Positions 23,810-40,840 are shown, numbered from the stretch's first letter. The stretch: 64,000 nucleotides of DNA from Heliocybe sulcata (GCA_004369045.1 ML213506.1:870264-934263); one strand, 5' to 3'. The notes: generated from the sequence alone by a model not told the origin. Translations and numbers: made by a program.

Positions 23810-26800
23810 ATGTCTCCAGTTGCTGTCTCAATGGCCCCCGAAACACCCTTCTCTTCGATACTGGACGCCCTGAAGTCTGCTCCGACTGCTCCTGGTACGT
23901 AGCGCAGGATGATCTGGCTAAGGTATCTCTGACTCACCTTCTTTCACAGACGCCAAAGCTGCCGCGGAGAAGTTAGCACGTGAAGTTTCAAAAGAAGGTC
24001 TACAGAGTCTTCAGTAAGTCTCATATATACTCGACCTTCTGGTATCTGGTACAAGCTTTATCTAGGGACGGTGGCGTGCTGCCCGCATTACATGGCTTCG
24101 CCACGAACAAGAAGTCAGGATATGAGAGGGAGTCCGCTGCGATCGGATTTCAATCCCTCGCAACCACTTTAGGTGCTCCAGCTGGTCCTCTTCTCCTCCC
24201 TTCACTACCTACATTGTTCGACCTCTACATGGACAAGGGCGATGTTGTCCGCTCGGCTGCCACCAGCGCTACCAAATCTATATTGAAGCTATTCCCGCCG
24301 GAGTCGACCAGATTGGTATTTGATGTACTACAAACTGTCCTCGAGAACGGGAAGTGGCGTAGCAAAGTCGGAGCCCTGGATGCCATCAAGAGTTTCGTGA
24401 ATCCCGCCCGCGAAGCTGTCGCGAATGAGCTTGTGCATATCCTCCCCAAAGTAGGCGCTGCTATGCACGACACTAAGCCTGAGGTAAGTCGCTTTGTAGC
24501 ATGATCCATCGTCATTATCTCACCGTCTTCCGACCTCAGGTGTCCTCAGCTGCGATCAAGTGTGCCAACGCTCTTTGCACTACGTTGGCGAACCCGGACC
24601 TAACTCCGCATATCCCGGTGCTTGTTAAGTGTATGCAGAACCCGGACCAGGTTCCGGCATGCATCAAAGCCTTATCTTCGACCACTTTTGTCGCTGAAGT
24701 TACCGCGCCGGCCCTTGCCGTCCTTGTTCCCTTGCTGTTGCGTGCTCTCAATGACAGGAGTATGGAAGTGCAGCGCAGAACAGTGGTTGTCATTGACAAT
24801 CTTGTCAAGCTTGTGCGCGACCCGAAGGTGGCTGCGACACACCTTAGCCAGCTTGTGGAGGGTGTGGAGCGCATTGCCAAAGGCGCCGCATTCCCCGAGG
24901 TAGGTCTTGAATCGCGGCTTCTCTTTGCAGCGTGGCTCATATTTCTATCATAGGTCCGTGCGTTCGCCCAGACGGCCCTTGACACTCTTCTTAAATCGGG
25001 TGCTTCCGCTACCGCTGCTCCGCCAACGCCACGCGACACGGAGGCCGAGAAGGCTGAAATACTATCAATTCTTTTGACACTCCTCCCTGAAGAATTGGTC
25101 ACTGTATCCTCGGTCAATCCGAATGGTCCTTGCACGCCGAAGTTCTCTCTGTTATCGCAGCTTCTGCAATTCGCCGCTTCGCTTGTGGCAGATCTCGTAT
25201 ATCAGAGGCAATTCAATGACAACGCAGTGTGGAAACGATGCCTTGGCGTCTATGTTGAGCCCTGGCTGCCTGAGGGTGAAGACGCGTCCTCATTCGCGGA
25301 CAGAGTTCGATCGCACTTCCTGGCAATGGATCGTGTATGTCAATGTTGCAATGAGGGGATGAAACGCCACTGATCCATGCTTTTTGATAGGCTAAATATG
25401 CTCCTAAGCAGAATAGCACAGAGGAGGAAGGTGAAGTCCTTTGCGACACGGTGTTTTCCCTCGCCTATGGCGCCTTGCTTTTGCTTTCCCATACAACCCT
25501 TCGTCTCATCCGTGGGAGACGCTACGGCATCCTCGGGCCGAATGGCTCTGGCAAGTCCACCCTGATGCGGCAATTGAGGGATGGCAAAGTCGAGAATTTC
25601 CCCCCTCAGGATCAGTTGAGATGTGTAATGGTGGAGCACTCTCTGCAGGGCGAGGACGGGTCCTTGTCGGTTTTTGATTTTATTGCGGCAGGTAAGTGAC
25701 GATTGTCGACTATTTCTGCCTGCATTTCTTGAAGGTTCGTAAAGACAAGGCGCTTGCCGGCGTACCGCGGGAGAAGATTCGCGACCAACTGCTGGAAGTC
25801 GGCTTTGATGACGCCCGTCAGGCCGAAAACGTGGGTGGCCTCTCAGGAGGCTGGAAGATGAAGTTGGAGCTCGGTCGAGCCATGTTGCATAATGCAGATC
25901 TTCTGCTTTTGGACGAAGTACGCATACTCAGAATTCATGATGGACTGACCATGCTCACGTCGCATGTTTTAGCCTACTAACCACGTAAGTGTCAGCCCCT
26001 CCAGTCGAGGTCCTGTCTCACCTGGATAAACAGTTGGACCGCGCTTCAGTCCAGTGGCTCGAGAAATATCTGGCTGCGCAGACGAATGTAACGTGTTTGA
26101 TTGTTAGTCACGACTCAGGGTGAGTATGGAGGGTTCTGCTGCAGCCTGTCATCCTTCTGACAGTTTCGGTTAAGGTTTTTGGATAATGTAACCACAGATA
26201 TAATTCATTACGAGGGCAAGAAGGTAATGTCTCGCCCTCGCCCTCGCGTTGGATATGGCTGTGCTCATCACGTCTCTTGGAAGCTTGCATACTATCCGGG
26301 CAATCTGTCGAATTTTGTAGCGCAACATCCAGAAGCCAAATCATACTATACCCTCGCGGCCACTTCTATCAAGTTCGCATTCCCTCCGCCTGGATCTCTT
26401 ATGGGGGTTCGGAGTAATACTCGGGCAATCCTCAAGCTCACGAACTGCACTTATACCTATCCCGGGAAAAGTACTCCAAGTTTATATAATGTCAGCTGTG
26501 GTCTGTCCCTCTCCAGGTGAGCGATCCTAATCCGATTGCGATTGGATCTGTGTATTTACACCTTTCGGTCTCGACAGCCGTGTCGGCGTTATCGGACCCA
26601 ACGGCGCGGGCAAATCGACTATGATCAAGCTCCTAACAGTTTGTCTGCCATCCGACCAGTGCGAAAAGGCGATACTGATCTTAGGATAGGGTGAGACGGA
26701 GCCCCAACAAGGGACTGTCTACAGGCATCCGGCGCTCCGTATCGGGTACGTGGCACAGCACGCCACCCATCACATAGGTAGGATCCAGGAGGGCATTGGT

Positions 26801-28094
26801 CATATCCGGGTCACTGATGCTCACCACAGAACGCCATCTGGAGAAGACTCCAGTACAGTACATACAATGGCGATTCCAGGATGGCCACGACCGTGCGTAT
26901 AATTCCGATCTTTCCGTGGCTTCTGCTGATGGTGCCTTCTAGGTGAGATCTTAGAGAAAGCTACGCGAGCACTCACGCCCGAAGAGAAAGCCCTTATGGA
27001 AACAGAATTCGTGGGGAAGAACGGCAGCACGAGAAAGCTTGAGGTATATCTAGCCATATTCTCTCATGGGGCTTCACTGATCTATATCTGGGTTCCCGTA
27101 GATGATCATGGGCCGTCAGAAGTTAAAGAAGTCCCTCCAATACGAGATCAAATGGCGAGGGCTGGACCATCGTTTCAATACATGGATGCCTCGCGAAGAA
27201 CTTCTTTCGAAGGGTTTCGGGAAGCTGCTCCAACAATTTGATGACCTTGAATCCTCTCGAGAGGGCGCCGGTCAGCGTGATACTTCCGCGCATTTGGTCC
27301 GCAAACACCTTGAAGACGTCGGTCTGGACGGGGACATCGCTCAGTACAACGAGATATCTGGCTTGTCCGGCGGTGAGACTCGTGCATTCATGGAATTATT
27401 GCTTTTCGCTTAACTCTGTTTGCTTCGTCAGGCCAAAAGATTAAGCTAGTTATTGCAGCATGTCTGTGGAACAACCCCCAGGTAGAAATGATTGTTGACT
27501 TTCCTTCGTTGGTCTCACCTATGTCCACAGATTTGCGTGCTCGACGAGCCAAGCAATTTCTTGGATCGTGAAGCCCTGGGTGGTCTCGCAGTGGCTATTC
27601 GAGACTGGGCTGGCGCTGTAGTGAGTGCGGAATGGAGTAACCTCATTGTTCTGGTCTGACGCCGTATAGGTCATCATCTCCCACAATGAAGAGTTCGTCT
27701 CTGCGCTATGTAGGTGCTGTCAGCTTGGGCATGCTGCAACGTTACTAAGCTTGAACAAACAGGTGGCGAGATATGGCACGTCGATGCCGGTAGAATGACC
27801 CAGAAGGGCAAAGTAAGTGTCGTTGAAGACGCTTTCGCTGACGCGAAGTCGCCCCTTGGCAGTGGAGCAAATACGCCCGCGAGATCTCGGGGTCAGACAC
27901 CTGCGGCGTCTACCAATGGAACGCCAGCTGGTAGTGGGGCGGAAGATAGAGGCAGTGGGGCTGGTACGCCAGTGAAGAAGAAGAAGAAACAGACGCGCAA
28001 CCAGCAGAAGGCTCAAGAGGAGCGTCGGCGTATCAGGAAGCTGAACTGGCTCACGTACGGAGGTCCGAAGCCTGAGGATACTGACAGTGACTAG
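23810..28094 (+). CDS. TEF3: Translation elongation factor 3 (eEF3)
   Basis: Twenty exons from the ATG at 23810 (23810-23894, 23950-24013, 24066-24483, 24540-24899, 24954-25334, 25391-25691, 25745-25917, 25973-25984, 26034-26119, 26175-26223, 26284-26516, 26578-26638, 26690-26777, 26830-26892, 26943-27043, 27102-27372, 27432-27481, 27531-27620, 27670-27709, 27763-28094) encode 1085 aa. N-terminal HEAT-like helices precede ABC1 ([28 protein letters not shown]) and ABC2 ([28 protein letters not shown]). A chromodomain insert ([15 protein letters not shown]) lies in ABC2, and the tail is Lys-rich. eEF3 is a ribosome-bound ATPase that helps release tRNA from the E site. The in-frame, stop-free 63 nt at 25098-25160 may be an extra intron; removing it gives 1064 aa. 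Confidence 0.95.
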
Positions 28095-30145
28095 TCGCCC
28101 TTTCCTACCTTGATCGTCATAGACTTTACCAGCATGTGCATTTGGCATGTGCAGTGCAATAGACACGTTGTGCAAGCGTTCCTGGCCTGGCGTGGATGGA
28201 CGGAACCAAAGCGTTGCCGCAATCCGAGATCCAGGCAAGATAAAGTAAGAAGGTTGGCACGTGCCGCGAGTCGCCCGGACAGACCCGTGTCCGCGGCCAC
28301 TCCACGGGCCTGCGTATACATCAGGACATGCGGCGCTGTATATCTGCTCTGTAAGCTTGCTATAAGTTACGATGATCATATCCGCGCTGACCTTTCCTAG
28401 TAATGTCGCAGCGTGCCTGCTGTGCGCGATTGGCACGCTCCCTTCTACCCCTGGTAGGTACTGGCGTATACTAGCAGTCGCCATTGAAGAAAGATGCATG
28501 CGGATGCAACGAGGGCCACTTCTAGTTGTCTAGGAGGTCTGGCAATCCTGTCCGACAACGCCATATTGAGAGAGCTATGGAAATATCTTCCTCGGCCACT
28601 GTGCTAAGTGGGGCAAAAGAGGCATATCAGCTACGCGGTGACGGTGTCTTCCATGCGAGGTCCCATTAGCTCGTATTTCTGCGGCCATCAAGAGTCCTGA
28701 GCTCGGGGACGAGTGGACGTGCCATGGGCTCGACCGGTCATTATGACACTCTGACCAGCATTGAGGGTCGCCCATCCCTGCTCCTGCGGTCCGAGAGACT
28801 TTCTGGGATACAATCAAATCCGATAGGGTGAGGTTCTTGCCTCACCCCCGAGTTACTGATATGTTCCCTTATTGAATATCTCTATCTAATCCTGGACATT
28901 GCTAATATAACGGCGAAGTTGCCATGTTTCTGACGTTCTCCGCGGTGGAGTTGCTCTTTCCTCCTGATCGTGATTCTGATGACCGCTAATTACTGGAACC
29001 AGTACAGCGGGTATTCTTGGTGGTCGGGGAGGGGAACTCGCGATGTGTACGTCGCCGATGCACCAATGCCGTACATGCGGGCTGTTCCAGACTCTTGCAA
29101 GGCTCTCTGCACCTCGTCATAACGTATTGGCCGCCGCTCGCGGCCCATCGTTCAAGCGCATCGTCTGGTTTCCTACTCTCTGTCTTGTATGTCATGCCGC
29201 TGGTCACAATTTCAAAGCTCGAACTTCGCACTGCCTGCGGTCCTTCGTTCACCGGATCGATCGTCCTCCGTGTTCACATAGCGGACAGCGGGCCCCCGAT
29301 GATAGATTCGGAATGGCTTCGAATCCACGGTGTCATGAATTTTCACAGCCAATCCTCTGCAGCACGGGACGGTTCGAGATATCCCCTTTCCAAATTGTCA
29401 TTGGCGCTCGGGCTGCAATCCGGTCGATCCACCGATCAGTGTTTGGTACGTATATGCATATTTCCCTGCCATGTACCGTTGTTCATCGTGCGCTTCAAGC
29501 TCCTGTCGGATAGTTGCGTATCGGATTGTCCCACATCTCGTCCTAAACGTGAAGATCGGGGATCAATAGATTCCCTCCATTTCTGGGGACAAAGGGCACC
29601 GCCATCTGTCCAGCGTCTTATTAATCCATTCATTCATTTACCTTCAGCAGCATATACTTCCGTCTATTAAACTTCTTTTACCGTTATGATCCGGCTTCGT
29701 GATTTAATTTTCGTGCCCCGTTGCCAATGACAATGACGATGACAACTCGAGTTATATCGGATAACATCAGCGTCATGCAGGTTGACAAGATATCGGAGAC
29801 TTGTCTAGGTCTCGGAATAAAATTAAGAAACAATAGCAGTGAATACAGGAAGTCAAGCGATGAGCATAATAAGTAAGAAGCCTAATGGCCGGGAACTAGA
29901 GTACTTATGCACGAGAGAAAGATGGCATGTCCAATACAACGTAATGCAGATCATAACCGGATAACCTATGAGAAGTCCGTGGCACCAGAACAAAGACCAG
30001 ACATTAAGGGACATGGAGTAGAATGAAGGTAATAGAAGGGCATAGAGTAGAAAGTGCGGATGCTGTTTAGGAATGAAGGGATATCATGAGGCGGTTCATA
30101 CAAACAGAGTCCGAGCTTCCGGAGTTTCCAGAACGAAAGAGAAGA
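28095..30145. other. Gene-poor convergent gap (2.05 kb)
   Basis: This region lies between the tail-to-tail eEF3 and homeodomain genes. It is longer than two 3' UTRs need. Several stop-free stretches occur, the longest at 29017-29670 on the plus strand, but that one begins with GTG, has no conserved motif and overlaps another open frame. I saw no tRNA, transposase or terminal repeat. It may hold a non-coding transcript. Confidence 0.4.
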
Positions 30146-31630
30146 TTACTGATAGCGGGAGGACCACTTGCCACTGTGTTCATCCGGGCTCTGCATTCGG
30201 CGTGGCGCTGGCGTGGACTGGGGGCTGCGGCCCATGCTATGAAATGAGACGCTCTCGGGAGGGCGCGACATATACGAGGCCGAGGGCATAGCCCGGGAAG
30301 ACGAGCCAATCGGTGGAGTCGGAGAGCCGGCGTAACCACCGGCAGGGGATACTGGACTCTCGACCGGGATATGAGAGGTGTGGGTGTGAGAGTGGGCCGT
30401 CGACTCATGGGTAGTCGTGGCAGCACCTGTCTGGCGATTGCTTTGGCGCATGGCTTGCCTCTTGTTCTGGAACCTGAACGCCAATGAGTTAGAATGGCAT
30501 ACTAAAGGTAGTCGTAGGACCTACCATATCTGCACGCTCCTCGCCGACATGTCCAACTTCTTGGCCAATTCTTGTCTCTCTTCGGTGGATGGGAAAGCGG
30601 TGCGCGCGTAGACGTCGTTCAGGACCTTCAGCTGAGCTGCGTCGGCCCGCTTGCGCTTCTTCTTGATGCTAGATTCGGTCACTGGCGTCTCGGGCTCTGG
30701 CAAGTAATTTGCGGGAGCAGGAATGGAAGCGCGAGCTTGAGGAGGGTAGGGATTAAACCCGTGCATGTCCGGCCTGGGCACCCCGCGCCCCACAGTGGAG
30801 ATACGAGGAGCAGCCATCGCCATGCGGGAGGGAGTGTTCACCGGGGGTACAGCGCCAGGAAGCTGTCTTGGATCGGGCGCCTCGGCGTGCCCGTAGGATG
30901 CTGACTGGTATGCAGTGTAATGACTGCCGTAGGGATCGGAGAAGGGCGCTGTGGGTGAGCGTACGTTGGTCGCTGTATGAGACGAATGATGTGGCGTATG
31001 ATGACCTTGGTAGGGGCCGCCGTTCTGAGAGGAGTGATGGGCCGGCATTGAGCTGTACTGTTGCTGGGTTGTCCAACGCTCGTCCCGGCTGTTTTGTGCA
31101 GGTACGTTGATTGGCGGTAATCTTAGAGAGTCAGTTGGAGTGGGCAATGGAGCAGGTGAGGATCGAGATGGATACGAGGAGTAGGAGGACTGCGAGGTAT
31201 GCCTTGGATCTTGATATACACCATACGACGAAGACTGATGGTACTGGCTCGTCGCTGACGTTACGGAATCAGGTACGTAATTTTCATTATATTGAGGATA
31301 GACGCACCTGTATTAGAAGGCCATGTGCCTTGTCCGTATACTGAGGTGTTGTAGTCGTTACGGCCCTGAGTGGGCTGTTGTTGCTGATTATAGTACGTAG
31401 GGTATGCGTTGGTCACTAATACGCAAAGAAGTTTGTTGATTAAGTGGAAATGAAATTAATGACTTCGCGAAATACAGACCTGGAGGAGGTAAGGTTTGTA
31501 AAGCGGTATGGAGAGGAGGCAAGTTGGTTCGCCCACCCTGTCCCATGCTAGAAAAGCCACCAGAAGGTGTCCCTGCTCGACTTGGTCTTGAGAAGCTGTC
31601 AAAAAGGTAGTTGTGGTGTTGGTCGGCCAT
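30146..31630 (-). CDS. Homeodomain transcription factor
   Basis: Four exons on the minus strand (31630-31480, 31415-31308, 31254-30525, 30473-30146) encode 438 aa. The homeodomain spans roughly residues 276-338. It begins at KKKRKRADAAQLKVLNDVY and ends with the recognition helix SVQIWFQNKRQAMRQ. The last intron interrupts the codon of the invariant Trp in WFQNKR. The spacing between helices fits a canonical 60-residue homeodomain, not the TALE type. Flanking parts are low complexity, rich in Ser, Pro, Gln, Tyr and His, as in fungal regulators. It is likely a nuclear DNA-binding protein; targets are unknown. Nothing around it suggests a mating-type locus, since no partner HD gene or mip gene is adjacent. 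Confidence 0.9.
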
Positions 31631-33024
31631 AATAGACAACAAAGAGAGAATAGGCGGATAATTACTGTGGTACGCCGTCGGTTGGCGGGGTATTAAGTAT
31701 CACGGAACACGAGGTTGGATCCGACTGCGTGCAGTGTAGATGACACCAATTTCGTTGGTGTATTGCAGATATTGTCACTTGAACGTCAAAGGCAGAGGAG
31801 GGAGCGGGATTTCATGAAACAGCCTACGAAGGGAAGGCGCGAGAGCACGAGGCCAGTGGCACAGTGAGCGGGAATTGAATACGGCGCTGGGCTATGGGCA
31901 AAAGGGCATACAGACTTAAGGCCAGACTGTGCCAGTGGGGCAGCGGCCGAAGACAGGCAGTGCTTAAATGGCCTTGATCTTGCCAAACATCGCGTAACGT
32001 ATCTGGAGGACCGGCGGAGCATTTTCGAAGCTTCGCGGGGTTCGAGGGACGCCATCGAGCCGGGTCGTGGAGAGCAGGTGCAATTCCGAGTAGCAGTCCG
32101 CAAAAGAACGCCGTGCTAGCCACCCACGGCCTGGCTGGCATTCGCACCAACTGTTCTGCACGCCTGGAATGCATTACAGTTTCCTCGTGGCATGAGCCAC
32201 GAACATGCCACATGTACACAGTTCGAGCTGCGGGCGAGCGGCTCGAGGGGGCACCCGAAGACTGGGAGGCCTCGAGCCGTCAGCTTGAAACCAGCAGTTC
32301 GGCCACGGCAAAGCTTCTGCATCTAGATGTCGAGAACAGCAGCTGAGACTCTTGACTGACGTTCGACCTCGCCGCGGAAGTAAACAGAGGATCTCGGCTA
32401 TCCCATTATTAGAGAAGGCATGACTTCCTCTCAGGGTCTCTCCCCTGCTTCGGCTGGCTAATACGCTTTAAGGTAGAGGGTTTTAGACTTGGCGGATGAG
32501 GACAGTCAATATACGAGAGAAGTACTTCTGGCATCAATGTCGTTAGATCTTGCTTTCCGCCGCTTACATCACAGACGGTGAGCAGTACTCTGCGCTCTTG
32601 TATATGCCGCGCTCGCTGGCGAGGGGAAGCCCAGAAGCGACAGCTAGCGTCAGGAACTTACGGAAGCCGTAAGAAGGACGAATGATTGTTTCACGAATCC
32701 CCTCAACTCAGGCTCGCAGACGAGTTCGCGGCGCCTGTGATTCTCGAGGCCTGATCCATCGAGTGACGCTGATCATGACATTTCGCCGATTTTTAACCCC
32801 CCTCAGACAGGCCGCAGCATTCCTCTTGCCCTCCTACAGCCCATGACAGCAGATCCGGCGTTGTACAATGTAGCCGAAATGAGGCTGCCACTCAACCAAG
32901 GTTTCTGGGGTCCGTTGTGCGCGTGGAAGCCACGCGAAGAGGCGTCGGTCGGTTTCCAAATCAGAGACGCTCGCAGATTCAGCTGATCACTAGTGTAAGT
33001 GTGGCTGAGGCCCTCAAGAGCGCC
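31631..33024. promoter_or_regulatory. Long divergent upstream region
   Basis: A 1.39-kb region between the divergent homeodomain and kinase genes. Its size suits complex regulation. I see no gene and no TATA box near either start. Minus-strand open frames at 31786-32322 look like chance. Confidence 0.35.
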
Positions 33025-36701
<3,677 letters not shown>

Positions 36702-39444
36702 TTGTGCATGCTCAGGTACCTCGGATACCTCCTCTTGCCCAAGCGGAAACCGACGTGAAGATCTAGTGAATACTTTTCTCTTCCGACATATTTTGATTAA
36801 GTTTCGGACTTTGTTATTTACCCCGCTATTCTTCACAGTGCACTGCATTCTTCTTGATCACAGATTTCCGTGACTCCGCTACATAATCTCTGCCACCACT
36901 ATCTTTCACAATAGGCCATCTATCATTTTTGAATATCGCTCGATTTCTTCGATACCAATTTGCATGTGCATGCTTGCGCGATGATGTAATTTAATGCAAA
37001 TCATCAGTACTAGTGGTCACCCCGTAGATAACACGGAAGCAAGGAACGTGTACCACAACAGAGCCCGAACTGCGTGAGCGGCGTTTCCGTTCAGACATGC
37101 CCTATCCTGCGCTAGAGTCAGGCATGGCTTGATGCACGAGAATAGCCAGTGACGAGCCGTACGATACCAGCAAAACTCTCACAAGGGACGTACTATCTAC
37201 CATATTCACACCTTAAGTCAGTCCACTGATATTCACTGTGATTGTTGACATACTAACGTTACGACTGCTTAGCAGGTGAGGTTTACGACCCTGCGGCTAG
37301 CCTGCGGTTGCAGTCCACCTCCGGACACGTTTCCTGGACAGTACCACCGATGACGGGACTGGGGCATCTTGTATAGCAAAAGTATCTCAGAGACCAGGTG
37401 GGAAGCCGAAGTCCTCGTGTGGCCTAAGGGCAAGGAGTACTCCCAAAGTTGGCTCAGCCGAGGGTCGGGGTCGCAGCGACGACCTCGCAGCTGGCGTGGA
37501 TCTAGCATGGTGGCAAATGGCAGGCGGGGCAAAGGCGCTGGTGCCACCGGCACCGGACATCGCAGCGTCGGTGAGAAACACCTCAAAACACCCTGTTACC
37601 TTGCTTGTGAACTTGGACATCAGGCTATTGCGCCGCCTGCGATGGAGCTCTGAACATCAGGCAGGCAGTGCGCCGGTGAGTGCTCCACTGTGATACGCAG
37701 GTGCTGGACATGAGTCACACGACAAGGCACAGGCAGAGCCAGGATCCGTAGTTTTGTGGTGAGAGGGAGAGGGAGGGACTAAATAGCGATCCGGCAGTTC
37801 CGGACGGAGTCAACTAAGGTCCAAGAAGGTCAACGACTTCGCTGCCCCCCGACCATGTCTCCGCTCCACGTATAGGAACAGAACAGTCTTGCCGTTGCTG
37901 GTCCGCTACCGGGACGCAGAGGACGAGACGAAATACAAGACTTGGAACACCCCATCTACCCTTCTGTTGGTCCAAGGACAGCAGAGACAAACCGAGCCGA
38001 GGACATTGGAGACGCCTCTACCCAGCTTGCCTTGCCTTGATTCTTCGCACAAGGCGAATGTTACAGAGTGAGTGTCCGCCGCATGGCTTCAAGGCGGAGC
38101 CGAGCAAGCATAACAGGCTTAATTTAAGCTGGAGAGACAATAGCCGCCACGGTGTCGGTCGCTCCACTTCCGTTACGAGCGAAGGTGGTGAGAGGAAATC
38201 TGCACCTCCGAGTGCAAGCAAAGTCCTATTGCAGCCGATGAGACATTGTCGAAAAGGTACAGTCTCCCTGGTATCCGACCACGAGTCTGCAGGATCAACC
38301 CGTTGCCTGGACATTGGCAGAGACGTGGCACCCGAACGAGAGAAGGTCGCACGAGCTATCGCAAATTGAGGGCAGTCATAGGTCATGGGAGAGGCTGGTC
38401 GGTGATGGCCTGGCAGGCGACGAAAGCCTCAGTCAACAACGTATCTGCTTCCAGTACTTGTGGACAGAGCACTTGCGAGAGATGCCGTCGAACCTTGTAG
38501 CATGAGTGAGAAGACGAGGCAGACCAGATTTTTGACAACCAAAGGCGTCGCGCGGGTCTCAGTACGTGCACGAGAATAATCCTAACCAGCAGGACACTAC
38601 AGGCGGAGATGAGACCTCATCATGTCCTAGAAATAGGAGAGATTAGTTCCAAAATAGAGAGCCTGAGCGCTTGCAAACTACGCCTGATAGTCTTGCGCCG
38701 CGATGGGTCTTTGAGAGCTCGGAGGGGATTAGTATGGCGGTCAATGTGTACCTACAGAGACAGAGAGACACACGGAAAGTACGCGTGCCGGACCCAATAA
38801 TTCGCACAACAGCCAGTCAACCTGACGATCCGTCAGGTCTGTGTTGTTGGCTTTTGGTCTACTGCTCATCGCCGTCGAGGAAGACTAGCTGACTGCTAGA
38901 ACACAGCAGACGGATGTCCGTGATTAGGAAAAGCCTCCCACCGGGATTTCGGCTAATTAGGTATATTGGTTTCCTAATCGAAGCTAACTAATGACATTCT
39001 AACCCCATGCTAACTCACATTAAAGAAGCTAACACGATACCAACAGGAACATATTATTTTCAGGTAACTGCTAGAGCCACTAGTACACTGTCTTGCATGT
39101 ATGTCTATGACGCGGCGTGTCATCTCGAAGTCTCAAGTACAGGTCTACCAGAAACGTATTAAATATGAGGTACAGGACCTACGGAACGACAACAGTGAAA
39201 TCTACAGATATGCGGTCTAATGGAGACAATATGTGCTGTACTGATACGGATGATTTGACAATAAATAACGAATGATGATGTTCAGTGGTACATGATTGCG
39301 AATAAATAGAATGCAGTATGCCTTGGATCTACTGGAGACGAATGCGTTCAGAATAAATATTAGAGACCTGATAGCAAGACAGACGAGTTTCAACAGAATA
39401 TAACCAAGAGATGAGGAATCTATACAATAGTCTGGGACCTGCCT
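36702..39444. other. Gene-poor convergent gap (2.74 kb)
   Basis: This region lies between the kinase and C2H2 genes, which end towards each other. The central part (37270-38500) is open in several frames on both strands, but I could not assemble any exon chain with conserved features. The part near 38930-39400 is AT-rich with scattered GCTAAC copies. No RNA gene or mobile element was recognised. Confidence 0.4.
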
Positions 39445-40840
39445 CTAGTCGCGGCCGGGGTAGCCACGAGATGGGCCTTGGGGTGTCTGCACATTATCTT
39501 CATCGGAAGACGCGCTGAGACTGCGAGTACCACCAACAGAGCCACCACTGGAGCTCTGGCGGCGTAGCCCCATGTTTTGAGTGCTAAGCGCAGGATAGGG
39601 ATATGCACGGGAAGAAGCAGACGACCCAGCCGAGGAAGAGGACAAGGAGGGTCTCAGAGGCATCGGTGGCGAATAGGGTTCGCCATCGCTGGCATCCGGA
39701 TCGTCGCTCGATCCCTCTTTCAGAGACCCTTGAGGCTGCCCGTGCACCCGTGCATGCCGACGCATGTTGCTGAGTACGCTGAAGGTCCTACCGCATCCCT
39801 CCTGGGGACACATGAACGCTGAACACAGACTTATCAGTTATATGCCAAGTATTCCGGATGAGCGAATCACGTTTTTCACCAGTATGGGAATTGATATGGA
39901 TCTAACAATGATGGGAAAGACCGTGAATCCACCGAGTACATTGACGGTGCTTAGCGACATACCTTCAGACTGCTGGGCCTATTGAAGCCCTTCCCACAGT
40001 ATGGACACTCATACTTGCCGGATGCTGATCTGTCAAAACCGGTGTCACTTCCCGATCTGCCCCGGCCGCTGGGCCCGCCAGCCGACTCTGGCGTTAAGCC
40101 ACCCGGTACACCATATGGATGGCGGCCGTACGGTGTCCCACTCTGGCTGTATGGCTGGGCAATGGAGGCCGATGTTCGACGGGCTTGCCAGTCTACTTCC
40201 TGGTTCAGACTGGATCCCGCTCTGGGGGACGAAGTGTAATACTGTCTTTCTGGATAAGGCAGAGGATACTGTGATTTTGGTGCTTCTGACAGAGATTTCG
40301 ATCTACTATGGTCTGCTAGAGGTTGCAGACGTCCGGGAGAAGGGTGCACGTTCCTCGACGATGGTCTGTCTGGAGGAAAGGAAGAAGCGAATGGCGTAGG
40401 CAAAGGCGGTGAGCGTGAAGTTAACGATGATGCTTGTGGTATTGATGATAGTCCTAGCGCGGAATGGCCACCATATCCAGGAGGAAATTCTTGGGACTAC
40501 AGAGGCGTTAGCACATCCATGTATGTACGACAGGTAAAGAGTATACCGCGTGCGTCGGTCGCCGTCGGTCATAAGCAGAGGCGTAACGGTCGTGAGGTGT
40601 ATGGCTCTCCTCGTCCGTCCCACGAAGATTCAGGCGTGCCAGTGAGGCAGATGGCGAGTATCTAGGATCAACAGATTGTGAAAGCCGAGGTGATCGAGAC
40701 AATTCATCTGTCAACTGCAATAAGTGTTTTGCTGTCATAACATTCACTCTAAACGTACCTCCGAATAAATCTCTTATAGGAGGTAGCGTTGTCCTATTGT
40801 CGTTCGTCCCTGAACTATCGGAGGAGGTCGATCGGCGCAT
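39445..40840 (-). CDS. Two-finger C2H2 zinc finger protein
   Basis: Five exons on the minus strand (40840-40759, 40707-40547, 40496-39963, 39901-39871, 39818-39445) encode 393 aa. Two adjacent C2H2 fingers lie at about residues 241-294: YECPYCGKGFNRPSSLKIHINSH, a TGEKP linker, and CPQEGCGRTFSVLSNMRRHARVH. The first finger is built from three exons, one of them 31 bp. The N-terminal 240 residues are rich in Ser, Pro, Tyr and Arg (DLFGDELSRSPRLS); the C-terminal part is Ser-rich with SASSDED. The layout is typical of small basidiomycete C2H2 regulators. The start is the ATG at 40840; the frame continues upstream only from a GTG. Targets are unknown. Confidence 0.88.

Noticed and set aside
29017-29670. 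A 217-codon plus-strand open frame between eEF3 and the homeodomain gene
   Set aside because: It starts at GTG, overlaps another open frame, and has no conserved motif or splice context.
30146-31630. Homeodomain gene as part of a mating-type A locus
   Set aside because: There is no divergently paired HD gene and no mitochondrial intermediate peptidase nearby, and the homeodomain is not of the HD1 (TALE-like) type.
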